A stretch of DNA of 64,000 nucleotides from Chersky-840 sp963838775 (GCA_963838775.1 CAWISP010000001.1:1-64000), one strand, 5' to 3'. Shown: positions 44,384 through 54,268, counted from the first letter of the stretch. Program-made: numbers and translations. Notes: generated by a model not told the origin, from the sequence alone.

Positions 44384-46020
44384 GACACCACCACCGGCAC
44401 CGCCGTGCCCGTGGGGTAGAGCGTGCTGTTGTAGGTGACCCCTGTTGCCCCTACCACCATGGCGAACGGGGTGTTGGAGTTGTTGGAGGGATCGTGGACG
44501 GTGACGGTGTAGGTCTGGTTCATGATGGCGGTCTGGGTGGTGTAGCTCGTCGTCGACCCCGTCGTCGTCGGGGTGGCACCCGCCAGCGTGTAGACCTCCC
44601 CCCCTGTCTTGTCGGCCCCGGGACAGCCATCGCCGGGTGCCGCCGCGTCGTTGACGGTGGCGGTGGCGGTGGGCGCGGCAGAGAATGCCGCGTTGCCCGT
44701 CCGGGTGACGGTGATGGGCAACGTGCTCAGTCCCGTGATCGTTGCGGTAGCGGTACCCCGCGGCGAGAGCGAGAATGGGGTGGGTGCCGACGGCTGTTCC
44801 TTGGTGACCGAGAGCACGGTGGTGCAGTCGCCGTACCACACGGTGTAGGGCGCGGTGTAGGGGAAGAGGGAGACCACGCTCGTGCTACTGCCGTAGGGCA
44901 CGATGGTGTTGGTCCCCGACGGCAGCAGGGAGCCGCCATTGGCCACCGTGATGGGCATGCCCGCCGCCAACGGAGCACCGGCGGACGGGGTCAGGGTGAC
45001 GGTGCCCGACTCGTCGTAGGTGAATGAGGTGCCGAAGGGGAGCCCCGCCGTGGTGACCGGCACCACCACGGGGTTCTGGCCCGTGACTCCCGGTGTCGGG
45101 TACTCCTGGTAGTCGATGAACGAGGGTCCACCCGCGGGGCTGGCGAGGCTCACGCTGTATTTCCCGAGGGGCTCTTGCAGGTAGACACACCCGTTCTGGT
45201 CGGGGTTGTAGATCGAGGTCCCGCCCCAGGCTGCGTCGGCGACAGCGGTGCCCGCCACGAAAGTAGAGGTGGGGGTGAACGAGCTGACCGAGATGGTCTG
45301 GGTGCCAGAGCCCACCGTTCCGTTGCCAGTCGCGGTCACGACCTGCGCCAATGAGCCCGACCCGATGGTCAGAGAGTCTCCGTTGGTCACGGGCAACGTC
45401 AGACCCGCCACCGAGATCGAGGTCTGGGCGCCGGTCCCGGTGGTGAGAGCGGTGTTCAACTTCGTGACCGGCGTCACCGACACGGGGACGTTGATCAGGT
45501 TCGTCGTGTCCGCCGGCGGCTTGTTGGCGGTGGCGCCGTAGATGCGGATGGACAAGAAGCCGTCACCGGGGATCACGGTGCCGTAGGGCGGGTCGATGAC
45601 CGAGGTCTCTCCCATGGACTGCCCGTTCCCCCACTTGACCGTCATCGTGGCCCTGATGACCTGGGGCGGGTTCCCCGACGCGCACAGGCTCGGTGAGGAC
45701 CCGGTCCCGGCCCACTCGAGGTGCGACCACACGGAGTAGTTGATGCCTCCGACGTTCACCGGCGTGGCGGTCAGCAGGGTGTCCTTGGAGATGTCCGCCT
45801 GCAACGACGACAACGTCGCGTTCGACGTCGTCTCGAGGTACTGCTCGGCGAGCTCGGCCGCCGACACCCGCTGGCGGTTGAAGGCCGCCTGTTGGACGAC
45901 GCTGTCGACAAGGTACGAGCTCGCGATGAGGACCAGGAGCAAGACCGTGAGCGACAAGATGACCTCGAGGAGCCCGAACCCATGCTCTCCACGTCCGGGC
46001 CGTCGCCCCACGGTTGCCAT
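44380..46020 (-). CDS. PilV-like type IV prepilin with large repeat-bearing C-terminus
   Basis: A 546-residue protein. The leader and first helix read GEHGFGLLEVILSLTVLLLV, a class III prepilin site cut after Gly14 with Glu5 of the mature chain. An alpha-helical region with LAEQYLETTSNATLSSLQAD follows, then a long beta-rich part. This part contains a module (ISVAGLTLPVTNGDSLTIGS, SLAQVVTATGNG, ISVSSFTP, GTAVADA) that recurs in the next gene. It is too large for a normal minor pilin, so an adhesive tip protein is plausible. It is the first gene of the three-gene pilin locus. Confidence 0.8.
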   Translation of the reverse strand: MATVGRRPGRGEHGFGLLEVILSLTVLLLVLIASSYLVDSVVQQAAFNRQRVSAAELAEQYLETTSNATLSSLQADISKDTLLTATPVNVGGINYSVWSHLEWAGTGSSPSLCASGNPPQVIRATMTVKWGNGQSMGETSVIDPPYGTVIPGDGFLSIRIYGATANKPPADTTNLINVPVSVTPVTKLNTALTTGTGAQTSISVAGLTLPVTNGDSLTIGSGSLAQVVTATGNGTVGSGTQTISVSSFTPTSTFVAGTAVADAAWGGTSIYNPDQNGCVYLQEPLGKYSVSLASPAGGPSFIDYQEYPTPGVTGQNPVVVPVTTAGLPFGTSFTYDESGTVTLTPSAGAPLAAGMPITVANGGSLLPSGTNTIVPYGSSTSVVSLFPYTAPYTVWYGDCTTVLSVTKEQPSAPTPFSLSPRGTATATITGLSTLPITVTRTGNAAFSAAPTATATVNDAAAPGDGCPGADKTGGEVYTLAGATPTTTGSTTSYTTQTAIMNQTYTVTVHDPSNNSNTPFAMVVGATGVTYNSTLYPTGTAVPVVVS

Positions 46021-46299
46021 CCTTCGTCCTCTCTGACCCCTCGTCTTGACTCAGGGATGCCGCGCCCCCGCCGACGAGGGTCGCGGCAGCGTCGGTCGCG
46101 ACCGTCGATCTCGGGGTGATCCCCGCCACGGCGGTGTCGAACCAGGCACCACCGGCGCCTGGTCCTGGACTCCCGGGATCTCGTGTCGTGGCCTTGTCGC
46201 CACCGTCAAAAGATCGACACAACCGACGCCGATCTTGATGACCCGTTGCGAAAAAATGCCCCGATCCCCGGCGCCCAGGACCCTCGGCGCCGCCGCCTC

Positions 46300-46470
46300 T
46301 CAGGCCCTGCTGGGCCAGGGGTCGTCGTAGCCGGCGTTGCTGTATCGAGCCTGGGAGCTCTTCCAGGACTCGCCGTTTCCGGTCCGTGGCGCATCCATGA
46401 TCAAGACGCCCTTGGCACTGTGGCGGGGCAGGTGAAGGCCGATGCGGCCCAACGTTTGCTTCAGTTGCAT
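46300..46470 (-). CDS. Possible small hypothetical protein
   Basis: A 56-residue frame starting MQLKQTLGRIGLHLPRHSAK and ending YDDPWPSRA. The support is a good ribosome binding site (GAGGA about 8 bases ahead of the ATG), an ordinary amino acid mix rather than Arg/Ala-rich shadow, and position in an otherwise empty gap. I know no homologue. The same frame is open upstream to 46611, which would give 103 residues. Confidence 0.35.
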   Translation of the reverse strand: MQLKQTLGRIGLHLPRHSAKGVLIMDAPRTGNGESWKSSQARYSNAGYDDPWPSRA

Positions 46471-46629
46471 GGCGGGTTCCTCGTATCCTCTGTCGAACCC
46501 TCCGAGCTGGAAGACGGTCCAGTCGACCGTTCCGGTTGGAGGCTCCTCGTCCGCTGCTTTTCCCGCCCCGAATTTCGGCACTATGCGTGACATCTTGAGT
46601 TGACCGGCCACTTATTGTGGCAATAGAGG

Positions 46630-46653
46630 GTGACCGTCGAATTCGAAGGTCAC
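46630..46653. promoter_or_regulatory. Inverted repeat, possible operator
   Basis: GTGACC and GGTCAC are perfect 6-base arms 12 bases apart, with an internal TTCGAA-like centre. It lies downstream of the NYN-S1 gene and upstream of the small ORF and pilin genes on the minus strand. A protein-binding site is possible; no matching regulator is known. Confidence 0.25.
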
Positions 46654-46692
46654 GCAGAGACCCGAACGACCGGAGGACCGAACTCCGCGGCA

Positions 46693-46739
46693 GGGTGACT
46701 CAGCCGGCGGCACTCAGCCGGCCGGGTGACTCAGTCGGC
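46693..46739. repeat. Direct repeats of GGGTGACTCAGYCGGC
   Basis: Two 16-base copies differing at one base lie 31 bp apart start to start, with a shortened copy (ACTCAGCCGGC) between them. They lie just after the NYN-S1 stop codon. Confidence 0.7.
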
Positions 46740-46763
46740 AGGTGTTGGGGGCGACGGCGCGAC

Positions 46764-48188
46764 TCACCGGGCGAGACGCTGGGGTGCGATCTCGGGCAGG
46801 GCGAGCTCGGCACCTCGGCGCGCCGGGTCGAGGGCGACGAGGACGAACTGCCGCTGTTCGCCCCGGTCGACGACTTCGCGGGCCCGACGGGGCGGTGGCG
46901 AGGCGAAGCCGGCGAGCGGCACGTAGCACTGCATACCCCCCACGTCGACCATCGCACCGTGCGACACGAACGAGGACACGGTCCCCTCGACGGTGGAGCC
47001 GATCGGGTGGTCGGAGACGAACGTGAGGAACGTCAGTGGGTCGTTCACCGCCGCCGGCGACCCACCACCCCGACGCCGACGGCTCGGTTCGGGGACTTCC
47101 ACGTCGGCATCAGGATCGACAGCCTCGACGGTCGCCACGACGATGGCAGCGCGCACGTCGGGCGTGGTGGCACGTCGCCCACGAACCCTCCGACCGCCGG
47201 AAGGTGCCGGGGTCTCAGGCGCGGTATCTCGAGTAGCAGGAGCCCTCTGTGCCTTCTGTGCCTTGCCGGCTTTGGACTTCTCCGGTGCGGCCGGCGCCGC
47301 CTTCTTCGTCTTGCTGACAGCCTTGTCGGTCTCCGAGGGCTTGGCAGCCTTGGCAGTTTTCCCCGCTTTGGCGGTCTTCTCACTCTTGGCGGTTTTCTCC
47401 GCTTTGGCGGTCTTGTCGCTCTTCGTGGTCTTCGTGGCCTTCTCGGCCTTGGCGGATTTGTCGACTTTGAGGGCCTTCTCGGCCTTGGAGGATTTGTCGG
47501 CTTTGACAGCCTTGACAGCCTTGACGGCCTTGGCAGCCTTTTCGGTCTTCGTGGCCCCAGCTCGGCTCGGGCTTGCGCCAGCCACGTCGTCGGCGGCGGC
47601 GGCGGCCACCGCGGCTCCGATCACGAGCTGGTCGGGCGCGGGCCGGGAGTCTCCGATGCGGGGACCGTCGGTTCCCTTTCCCCTGGTGGTCGCCTTGGTG
47701 GCCTTGCCCGCCTTTGTGGCCTTGCCCGCCTTGCCCGCGCCCGCCGCCATGACCGCCCGGCTCCGCACCCCGCGGACCGGACTCCGAGGCGTGAAGATCC
47801 AACCCACCCCTGGGACGGGCTTGCCGCCGATCAGCCGACCCTCGTCGAAGAGCCAAGGGTGCTCGGCGTGGAACTCCTGGAAGGAATCATTCGAGAGCAC
47901 CTGGGCGTCGACCCGCTCGGCCACTCGCAAGAGGAAGGCGTCCCCGCGACCCACCGCCCCGGCCGGGGGGGACACGAGCTCGGCGTGGGCGACGGCGTCG
48001 TCGAAGGCCTTGCGCTCGGAGGGATCGATCCGGTGGCCGAACGTGGCGTCGACCACGACGATGACCTCGGTCCCGGGGAATTCCGCTTGGAACTGCCTGA
48101 CGGCGTCGTCGAGCTGGGCCAGGCTCGGAACAGAGCGACCCTCGGTCGCGATGTTCGATCCGTCGACGACGGCGTAGGTGGGGGCCAT
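46764..48188 (-). CDS. NYN/PIN-type nuclease joined to an S1 RNA-binding domain by a Lys/Ala-rich linker
   Basis: A 474-residue protein. Residues 1-135 are a NYN-type PIN-fold domain: Asp9 in VVDGSNIA, Asp48 in VIVVVDATFGHR, Asp83 in GRGDAFLLRVAE and Asp101 in QVLSNDSFQEF. These are the acidic residues expected of a metal-dependent RNase like Zc3h12a. Residues about 150-320 are low-complexity with repeated AKAEK and KAVKA-type units, like a histone H1 tail. Residues about 397-465 are an S1 fold: IGSTVEGTVSSFVSHGAMVD, then MQCYVPLAGFA. A ribosome- or nucleic-acid-tethered RNase is the natural reading. I know no named protein with this order. Confidence 0.75.
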   Translation of the reverse strand: MAPTYAVVDGSNIATEGRSVPSLAQLDDAVRQFQAEFPGTEVIVVVDATFGHRIDPSERKAFDDAVAHAELVSPPAGAVGRGDAFLLRVAERVDAQVLSNDSFQEFHAEHPWLFDEGRLIGGKPVPGVGWIFTPRSPVRGVRSRAVMAAGAGKAGKATKAGKATKATTRGKGTDGPRIGDSRPAPDQLVIGAAVAAAAADDVAGASPSRAGATKTEKAAKAVKAVKAVKADKSSKAEKALKVDKSAKAEKATKTTKSDKTAKAEKTAKSEKTAKAGKTAKAAKPSETDKAVSKTKKAAPAAPEKSKAGKAQKAQRAPATRDTAPETPAPSGGRRVRGRRATTPDVRAAIVVATVEAVDPDADVEVPEPSRRRRGGGSPAAVNDPLTFLTFVSDHPIGSTVEGTVSSFVSHGAMVDVGGMQCYVPLAGFASPPPRRAREVVDRGEQRQFVLVALDPARRGAELALPEIAPQRLAR

Positions 48189-48283
48189 GGGTGGGTCCAG
48201 TCAACCATCCCTCCGCCAGGATCTGTCCGACCCTCGCCTCGCCGGCACTCCGCCCGGGCCGGTCCTCGCCGTAGGATGCCGCC

Positions 48284-49621
48284 ATGGCCGGGGATCTGGG
48301 TGGAGAGGTTGCCGAACTCCTCCAGGCGATGATCCGCAATGCCTGCGTCAACGACGGCACACCCGAGTCGGGGCACGAGCAGCGCAACGCCGACCTCCTG
48401 CGCGACCTTCTCGAGGGGCGAGGGCTCGACATGGAGCTGTACGAGCCTCTCCCCGGTCGCACGTCCCTGGTGGCCAAATTCGAAGGACGCGACCCAGACG
48501 CGCCCGCTCTGGCACTGCTCGGACACACCGATGTCGTCCCCGCCAACGGCGAGGACTGGCGTCGCGATCCCTTCGGGGGGGAGATCGTCGACGGCGAAGT
48601 GTGGGGCCGGGGCGCGGTGGACATGCTCAACCTCACGGCGTCGATGGCGGTATCCGTGCGCCACCTGGCCGACGAAGGATTCCGCCCCGAGGGCGACCTC
48701 CTGTTCATCGGCGTGGCCGACGAGGAGGCCCTCGGCAGCCACGGCGCCAAGTGGCTGACCGAGCACCTCGCCGACGAGGTCCGCTGTGACTACCTCATCA
48801 CCGAGGCCGGTGGATTCCCGATGGGGGGGGCCGACGGGGTACGCCTTCCCGTCCTCACGGGCGAAAAGGGGGCGTTCTGGTGCACGATGACGGTGCGCGG
48901 TACTCCCGGCCACGCGTCGCAACCGCTGCGGACCGACAATGCCTTGGTCAAGGCCGCCGAGGTGGTGCGCCGGCTCGCCGAACACGAGACCCCCGCCGAC
49001 ATCCACGGCGCGTGGCGGCGCTTCGTCGAGGGCATCGGCCTCCCCGCCGAGTTCACCGCGCCGCTGCTCGACCCCGACCGCATCGGCGAATTCTGCGAGA
49101 CCCTCCCCGCGCTCGGCCTCGCCCGCCAGGCTCATGCCTGTACCCACACGACGATGGCTCCCACGGTGCTGCAGGCGGGAAGCAAGGTCAATGTCATCCC
49201 CGACCGGGTGCACCTCCAGGTCGACATCCGCACCTTGCCCGGGTGGGGTCAGGCCGAGGTCGAGGCCATGATCGACGACGCCCTGGGCGACCTGGCCGGC
49301 GACGTCGAGCTGTCGTGGAACAGCGTCGACGTGGCCACCACCTCCCCTGCCGACACCCCGTTGTGGGACGCGCTCGAACGCGTGGCCCGGATGTCGTACC
49401 CCGACGCCCGGTGCGTGCCCTTCCTGACCGTCGGCGCCACCGACGCCCGCTTCTTCCGGCGACTGGGCACCGTCGCCTACGGCTTCGGCCTCTTCAGCAA
49501 ACAGCTGTCGTTCGAGCAGTACGCGGCGATGTTCCACGGCATCGACGAGCGCGTCGACATCGCCTCGCTCGGTCTCTCCGCCGAACTCTGGGACGGCCTC
49601 GCCCGACAGTCGTTGCGGTGA
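48284..49621 (+). CDS. M20/M25/M40-family metallopeptidase
   Basis: A 445-residue zinc hydrolase of the M20 family (dipeptidase, deacylase or carboxypeptidase group). ALLGHTDVVPANGEDW holds the first metal His, GRGAVDMLN the bridging Asp, and VADEEALGSHGAK the catalytic Glu pair. The lid domain begins with TMTVRGTPGHASQPL, and a final metal His is in AAMFHGIDERV. The substrate is unknown. It overlaps the next gene by 4 bp (GTGA), so a coupled role with the HAD protein is likely. Confidence 0.92.
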   Translation: MAGDLGGEVAELLQAMIRNACVNDGTPESGHEQRNADLLRDLLEGRGLDMELYEPLPGRTSLVAKFEGRDPDAPALALLGHTDVVPANGEDWRRDPFGGEIVDGEVWGRGAVDMLNLTASMAVSVRHLADEGFRPEGDLLFIGVADEEALGSHGAKWLTEHLADEVRCDYLITEAGGFPMGGADGVRLPVLTGEKGAFWCTMTVRGTPGHASQPLRTDNALVKAAEVVRRLAEHETPADIHGAWRRFVEGIGLPAEFTAPLLDPDRIGEFCETLPALGLARQAHACTHTTMAPTVLQAGSKVNVIPDRVHLQVDIRTLPGWGQAEVEAMIDDALGDLAGDVELSWNSVDVATTSPADTPLWDALERVARMSYPDARCVPFLTVGATDARFFRRLGTVAYGFGLFSKQLSFEQYAAMFHGIDERVDIASLGLSAELWDGLARQSLR

Positions 49622-50271
49622 GCGCGCCGGCGGCGCCCGCGCTCCGGCCTATCGCGGCGGTGCTCTTCGACTTCGGAGGGGTCATCACCGACAGCCCGTT
49701 CGACGCCTTCGAGCGATACGAACGCGAGCACGGGCTCCCCGAGGGGTTCATCCGCGGCGTGAACGCGACCAACCATCTCGACAACGCCTGGGCTCGCCTC
49801 GAGCGCAACGAGCTCGGGTTCGACGCGTTCTGCGACGCCTTCGAGACCGAGGCGCGCCGCGCCGGAGGAAACGTCGACGCGCGTGAGCTGTTCGCCCTGT
49901 TCTCGGGCCAGCTCCGTCCCGACATGGTCGAGGCCGTGCGGCGCTGCGGGCGGCAGTTCAAGACCGGGCTACTGACGAACAACTTCGTCACGCCGATCTC
50001 GGCGTCGGGGTACTCGGTGCTGTCCGAGGTCCTGGCCCTGTTCGACGCCGTCATCGAGTCCTCGGTCGTCGGTGTGCGCAAGCCCGACGAGCGCTTCTAC
50101 CGCTTGGCGTGCGAGACCCTGGACATCGCTCCGGCCGAGGCGGTGTTCCTCGACGACCTCGGCATCAACCTGAAACCGGCCCGGGCACTCGGCATGGTCA
50201 CCATCAAGGTCGCCGACACCGCCAGTGCGTTGACCGAGCTCGAAGACGTCGTCGGCATCGGGCTGCGCTGA
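49618..50271 (+). CDS. HAD-superfamily hydrolase, FDFGGV type
   Basis: A 217-residue HAD protein starting at a GTG that overlaps the M20 stop. Motif I reads AVLFDFGGVITDSPFDAFER, so the usual second Asp of DxD is Gly, as in the HAD-like N-terminal domain of ACAD10-type proteins. Motif II is GLLTNN and motif III/IV is VGVRKPDERFYRL then AVFLDDLGINLKPARALG. Asp-Asp of motif IV is present. A phosphatase or dehalogenase-like activity is possible; the missing acid/base Asp makes ordinary phosphatase activity less certain. Confidence 0.88.
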   Translation: MSAPAAPALRPIAAVLFDFGGVITDSPFDAFERYEREHGLPEGFIRGVNATNHLDNAWARLERNELGFDAFCDAFETEARRAGGNVDARELFALFSGQLRPDMVEAVRRCGRQFKTGLLTNNFVTPISASGYSVLSEVLALFDAVIESSVVGVRKPDERFYRLACETLDIAPAEAVFLDDLGINLKPARALGMVTIKVADTASALTELEDVVGIGLR

Positions 50272-50322
50272 GCGTCACCGCCCTGCCAGGCCAGGCGCGG
50301 CGCAGCGCAGGTCAGGCGCGGG

Positions 50323-53300
50323 TCAGGAAAACGCCCGCCGGAGGAGGTCCTCCTGCTCGAGTGCATGCAGGGCGGCGCTACCTGTTGCCGGGCTCGCCGA
50401 CTCGGCCCGGCTCACGTGGGTGAGCGTGAAGCGGTCCCGCAACAGCCGGTGCAGACGCCCGTGCGCGAACGACCAGGCCCCCATGTTCTCGGGCTCCTCT
50501 TGGACCCACACCACCTGCTCTGCGCCCAGGTAGCGGCCGAGCACCGCGGCCAGGGCCTCCTCCGGCCAGGGATAGAGCTGTTCGACACGGACCACCGCCA
50601 CCGAGGCGGGGTCGAGCCCGGCATCGGGAAGATCCTCGTTGGCCCCGAGCAGAGCATCACGCCGGGCCATGGCATCGAAGGCCACCTTCCCCGAGCACAG
50701 CAGCACGCGGCGCACGGCGGCGACGTCGATGGGCCGGGGACCCTCCCCCGCCGCCGACGGATCGTCGACGACCTCGGCGAAGGAGCCCACCGTGAGCTCG
50801 TCGAGACGCGAGCGCGAACTGGCGCGCCCGCAGCAGGGACTTGGGGGTGAACACCACCAGAGGCTGTCGACCCATGCCATGCACCTGGGAGCGCAGGAGG
50901 TGGAAGTACTGCGCGGCCGTCGTAGGCTGGGCCAGACGCATGTTGTCGCGCGCACAGAGCGTCAGGAAGCGCTCGATGCGGGCCGAGGAGTGCTCCGGAC
51001 CTTGACCCTCGTAGCCGTGGGGAAGCAACAGCACGAGGCCCGAGCGCTGTCCCCACTTGTCGTCGGCGGACACGAAGAAGTTGTCGATGATGATCTGGGC
51101 GCCGTTGGCGAAGTCGCCGAACTGGGCCTCCCATGCCACCAGGGCGTCGGGGGCCTCCACCGAGTAACCGTATTCAAAGCCCACCGCGGCGTACTCCGAC
51201 AACAACGAGTCGTGCACGCCGAAGCGCCCGACGTCATCCCCCCGGAGATGCGCCAAGGGGACCCACTCCTCCCCCGTGCGGTAGTCGACGAGCACGGAGT
51301 GGCGCTGGCTGAAGGTTCCCCGTCGGGTGTCCTGGCCCGAAAGACGGACGTCGGTGCCCTCGAGCACGATCGAGGCGAGGGCGAGGGCCTCGCCGAGGGC
51401 CCAGTCGATTTCGCCGCCCGCCACCATCTGGGCCCGCTGCTCGAATTGGCGCAGCAGCTTCGGGTGCACGGTGAAGCCCTCGGGCACCGCCGTGGCCGCC
51501 ACGGCCAGGTGCTCGAGCTCGTCGCGCCCCACGCCCGTGCCCGGCGACGGCCGTGCCGGGGGGGTCACGGGGGGAGCCGGGAGGACGGTGGGCCGTGGGG
51601 GGGCACTCTGCCGGGTTTCGTCCAGGGCCACCTGCAGCCTGGCCTGGAAGTCCTCGAGGGCCCGTTCGGCGTCGTCGACGGTGATGTCGCCCCGTCGCAC
51701 CAGTGACTCGGTGTAGAGCTTTCGCACCGAGCGCTTGCCTTCGATGATGGCGTACATCCGGGGCTGGGTGTAACTGGGGTCGTCGCCCTCGTTGTGTCCA
51801 TGACGCCGGTAGCACACCAGGTCGATGACGACGTCTTTGTGGAAGGCCTGGCGGAAGCCGAAGGCCAGGCGCGCGGCGCGCAGGCACGCCTCGGGATCGT
51901 CACCATTCACGTGGAAGATGGGGGCCTGGACCATCTTGGCCACATCGGTCGGGTATAGCGACGAGCGTGCCGACTCGGGGGCGGTCGTGAACCCCAGTTG
52001 GTTGTTCACCACCACGTGGATGGTGCCGCCCGTGCGGTAGCCGGTCAGCTGCGACAGCTCGAGCGTCTCGGCGACCACGCCCTGGCCGGCGAAGGCGGCA
52101 TCGCCGTGCACGAGCACCGACAGCACGTCGAAGCTGCGGTCGCCGCCGAGGATGTCCTGCTTGGCCCGGACCATGCCCTCGACAACGGGATCGACGGCCT
52201 CGAGATGCGAGGGGTTCGACGCCAATGTGACGGCGAGCTCGGATCCGGTGCGGGCCACGAACTTGCCGGTGGCCCCCTTGTGGTACTTGACGTCGCCCGA
52301 TCCCTGCACCGAATCGGGGTCGAGGTCGCCCTCGAACTCACGGAAGATCTCGCCATAGGACTTGCCCACGATGTTGGCCAGGACGTTGAGCCGGCCGCGG
52401 TGGGCCATGCCGAGCACCGCCTCGGTGGTCCCCGCCTGGGCGCTCTCCTCCAGCACGGTGTCGAGGATCACGATGGTGGACTCGGCGCCTTCGAGGCCGA
52501 AGCGCTTCTGTCCCACGTAGCGCGTATGGAGGAACCGTTCGAAAGCCTCCGCGGCGTTGAGGCGGTCGAGGATGTGGCGTTGCTCGACCGAGTCGACCGT
52601 GGTGGGCATGCCCTCGGTGTGCTGCTGGATCCAGCGCTTCTGCTCGGGGTCCTGGATGTGCATGTACTCGATGCCGAGCGTGCGGCAATAGGCGTCGCGC
52701 AGGATGTCGAGCGCCTCGCCCAGCGTGAGGGTGTGCCGGCCGGCCAGCCCGTCGACGACGAACTCACGGTCGAGGTCCCACAACGTGAGGCCGTAGGTGG
52801 TCGGGTCGAGCTCGGCGTGCAGGGGTCGGGGCTCGGCCGACAGCGGGTCGAGATCGGCGATCAGGTGGCCCCGCACCCGGTACATGTTGATGAGGCTCTG
52901 CACATGGACCTGCTTCACGAGCCGCATGTGCTCGCTGTCCACGGCGTTGACGTCGGCCTGCCAACGCACCGGTTGGTAGGGCACGTCCATCGCCGCGAAC
53001 ACCGACTCGTAGAAGCCGTGCTGCCCGGTGAGGCACTCGCTCAAATGGGTGAGGAAGAGCCCCGACTCCGCACCCTGGATGATGCGGTGGTCGTAGGTCG
53101 AGGTCAACGTGACCACGGGCCCGACCCCGATCTCGGCCAGGCTGCGCCGGTCGGCGGCCTGGAACTCGGCGGGGTACCCGAGGGCCCCCACGCCGATGAT
53201 GGCGCCCTGGCCCGGCATGAGCCTCGGCACCGACTGCATGGTGCCGAGCGTGCCGGGGTTCGTGAGCGTGACCGTGGCGCCGGCGAAGTCGTCGGGCGTG

Positions 53301-54097
53301 GCCTTGGCGATGTGGACCTTGCGCACGACGTCCTCGTAGGCGATCACGAAGGCCCGGAAGTCGAGGGACTGCGCCGCCTTGATCACCGGCACCAGGAGGG
53401 TGCGGGTGCCGTCGGACTTCTCGAGGTCCACCGCCAGGCCCAGCCCCACGCTGTCGTGGTGGATCACCCCAGGCTTGCCGGGACCGTCGGCATCGGGGAC
53501 GAAGCTCGAGTTGAGCGCGGGCACGGCCTCGAGCGCCCGCACCACGGCGAAGCCGATGAGATGGGTGAAGCTGACCTTCCCCCCCGAGGTGCGCGCCAGG
53601 TGCTGGTTCAGGATCGACCGGTTGACCTCGAGCAGCTTGGCCGGGACCGAGCGCATACTCGTCGCCGTCGGCACCCCCAGCGAGGCCGTCATGTTCTGGG
53701 CGATGCGCGCCGCGGCACCTCGAAGCGGTGACGCCACCGGGGCCGGAGGCGGCGACGCCTCGGAAACCTCGGGACCCGACGCCCCGGCCGGCGCCCGCGC
53801 CGGAGCACCGTTGGGGGTGGCCGGCCCCGGGGCAACCGTGGTCGTCGCGCCGGTGGGCGCGGCCGGGACCGGAGCCGGTGCCGACGGGGGCGCCACCGGA
53901 GCCGGCGACGGGGCGGGCGGCACCGCGGCGGTGGCCACGCCGCCGGGGACGTAGTCCGCGAAGAACTCGCGCCAGCTCTCGCTCACCGACGACGGGTCGT
54001 TGCGGTACTCATCGAACATGTCGTCGACCAGCCAGGCATTGGGGCCGAACGCACCACCCGACGGCGGACTCGTGGCTCTGGCCTGGTCTGGTGACAT
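50323..54097 (-). CDS. kgd: Multifunctional 2-oxoglutarate decarboxylase/dehydrogenase E1-E2 (Kgd), frameshifted
   Basis: Corrected length is about 1257 residues, matching mycobacterial Kgd. The N-terminal FGPNAWLVDDMFDEYRNDPS leads to a Pro/Ala-rich linker. The E2 transacylase domain follows (FTHLIGFAVVRALEAVPALN, TSTYDHRIIQGAESGLFL), then the thiamine diphosphate E1 domain (GMAHRGRLNVLANIVGKSYG, AFAGQGVVAETLELSQLTGY, VVNNQLGFTT). Near 50827-50829 one extra base in a GGG run breaks the frame. Downstream the correct sequence continues as RSRLDELTVGSFAEVV and ends DLLRRAFS. Uncorrected, the last 165 residues would be lost. The enzyme feeds the TCA cycle and needs the cofactor made by ThiL. Confidence 0.92.
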
Positions 54098-54173
54098 CAC
54101 TTCGATCCTACCGGGGCACCTCGGCGCCCAACCCATGCGGAGCGGGCATTAGCCTTCGGCACCATGTTCGTCG

Positions 54174-54224
54174 CCGTCATGGGTTCGTGGCCGTCATGGG
54201 TTCGTGGCCGTCATGGGTTCGTGG
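54174..54224. repeat. Three perfect 17-bp tandem repeats
   Basis: CCGTCATGGGTTCGTGG occurs three times without change between the kgd start and the alpha/beta hydrolase start. Exact identity implies recent slippage. Each unit holds an ATG, so several upstream start codons precede the hydrolase gene; the exact start there is uncertain. Confidence 0.95.
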
Positions 54225-54268
54225 CCGGCGGTGGTGAGCAGGGCGGGCCGGGCACCGGCTCTGCGAGG

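Larger units (their letters stand above)
46021..46763. other. 743-bp region between the pilin locus and the NYN-S1 gene
   Basis: Longest non-housekeeping gap in the window, with visibly lower GC than its surroundings. It holds one possible 56-codon gene on the minus strand, an inverted repeat and a set of direct repeats (listed separately). The pilin promoter should lie in the part nearest 46021. I saw no c-di-GMP riboswitch signature in either strand. Confidence 0.6.

Noticed and set aside
51998..53731. 577-codon open frame opposite kgd
   Set aside because: Antisense shadow of the E1 and E2 domains with no recognisable motifs.
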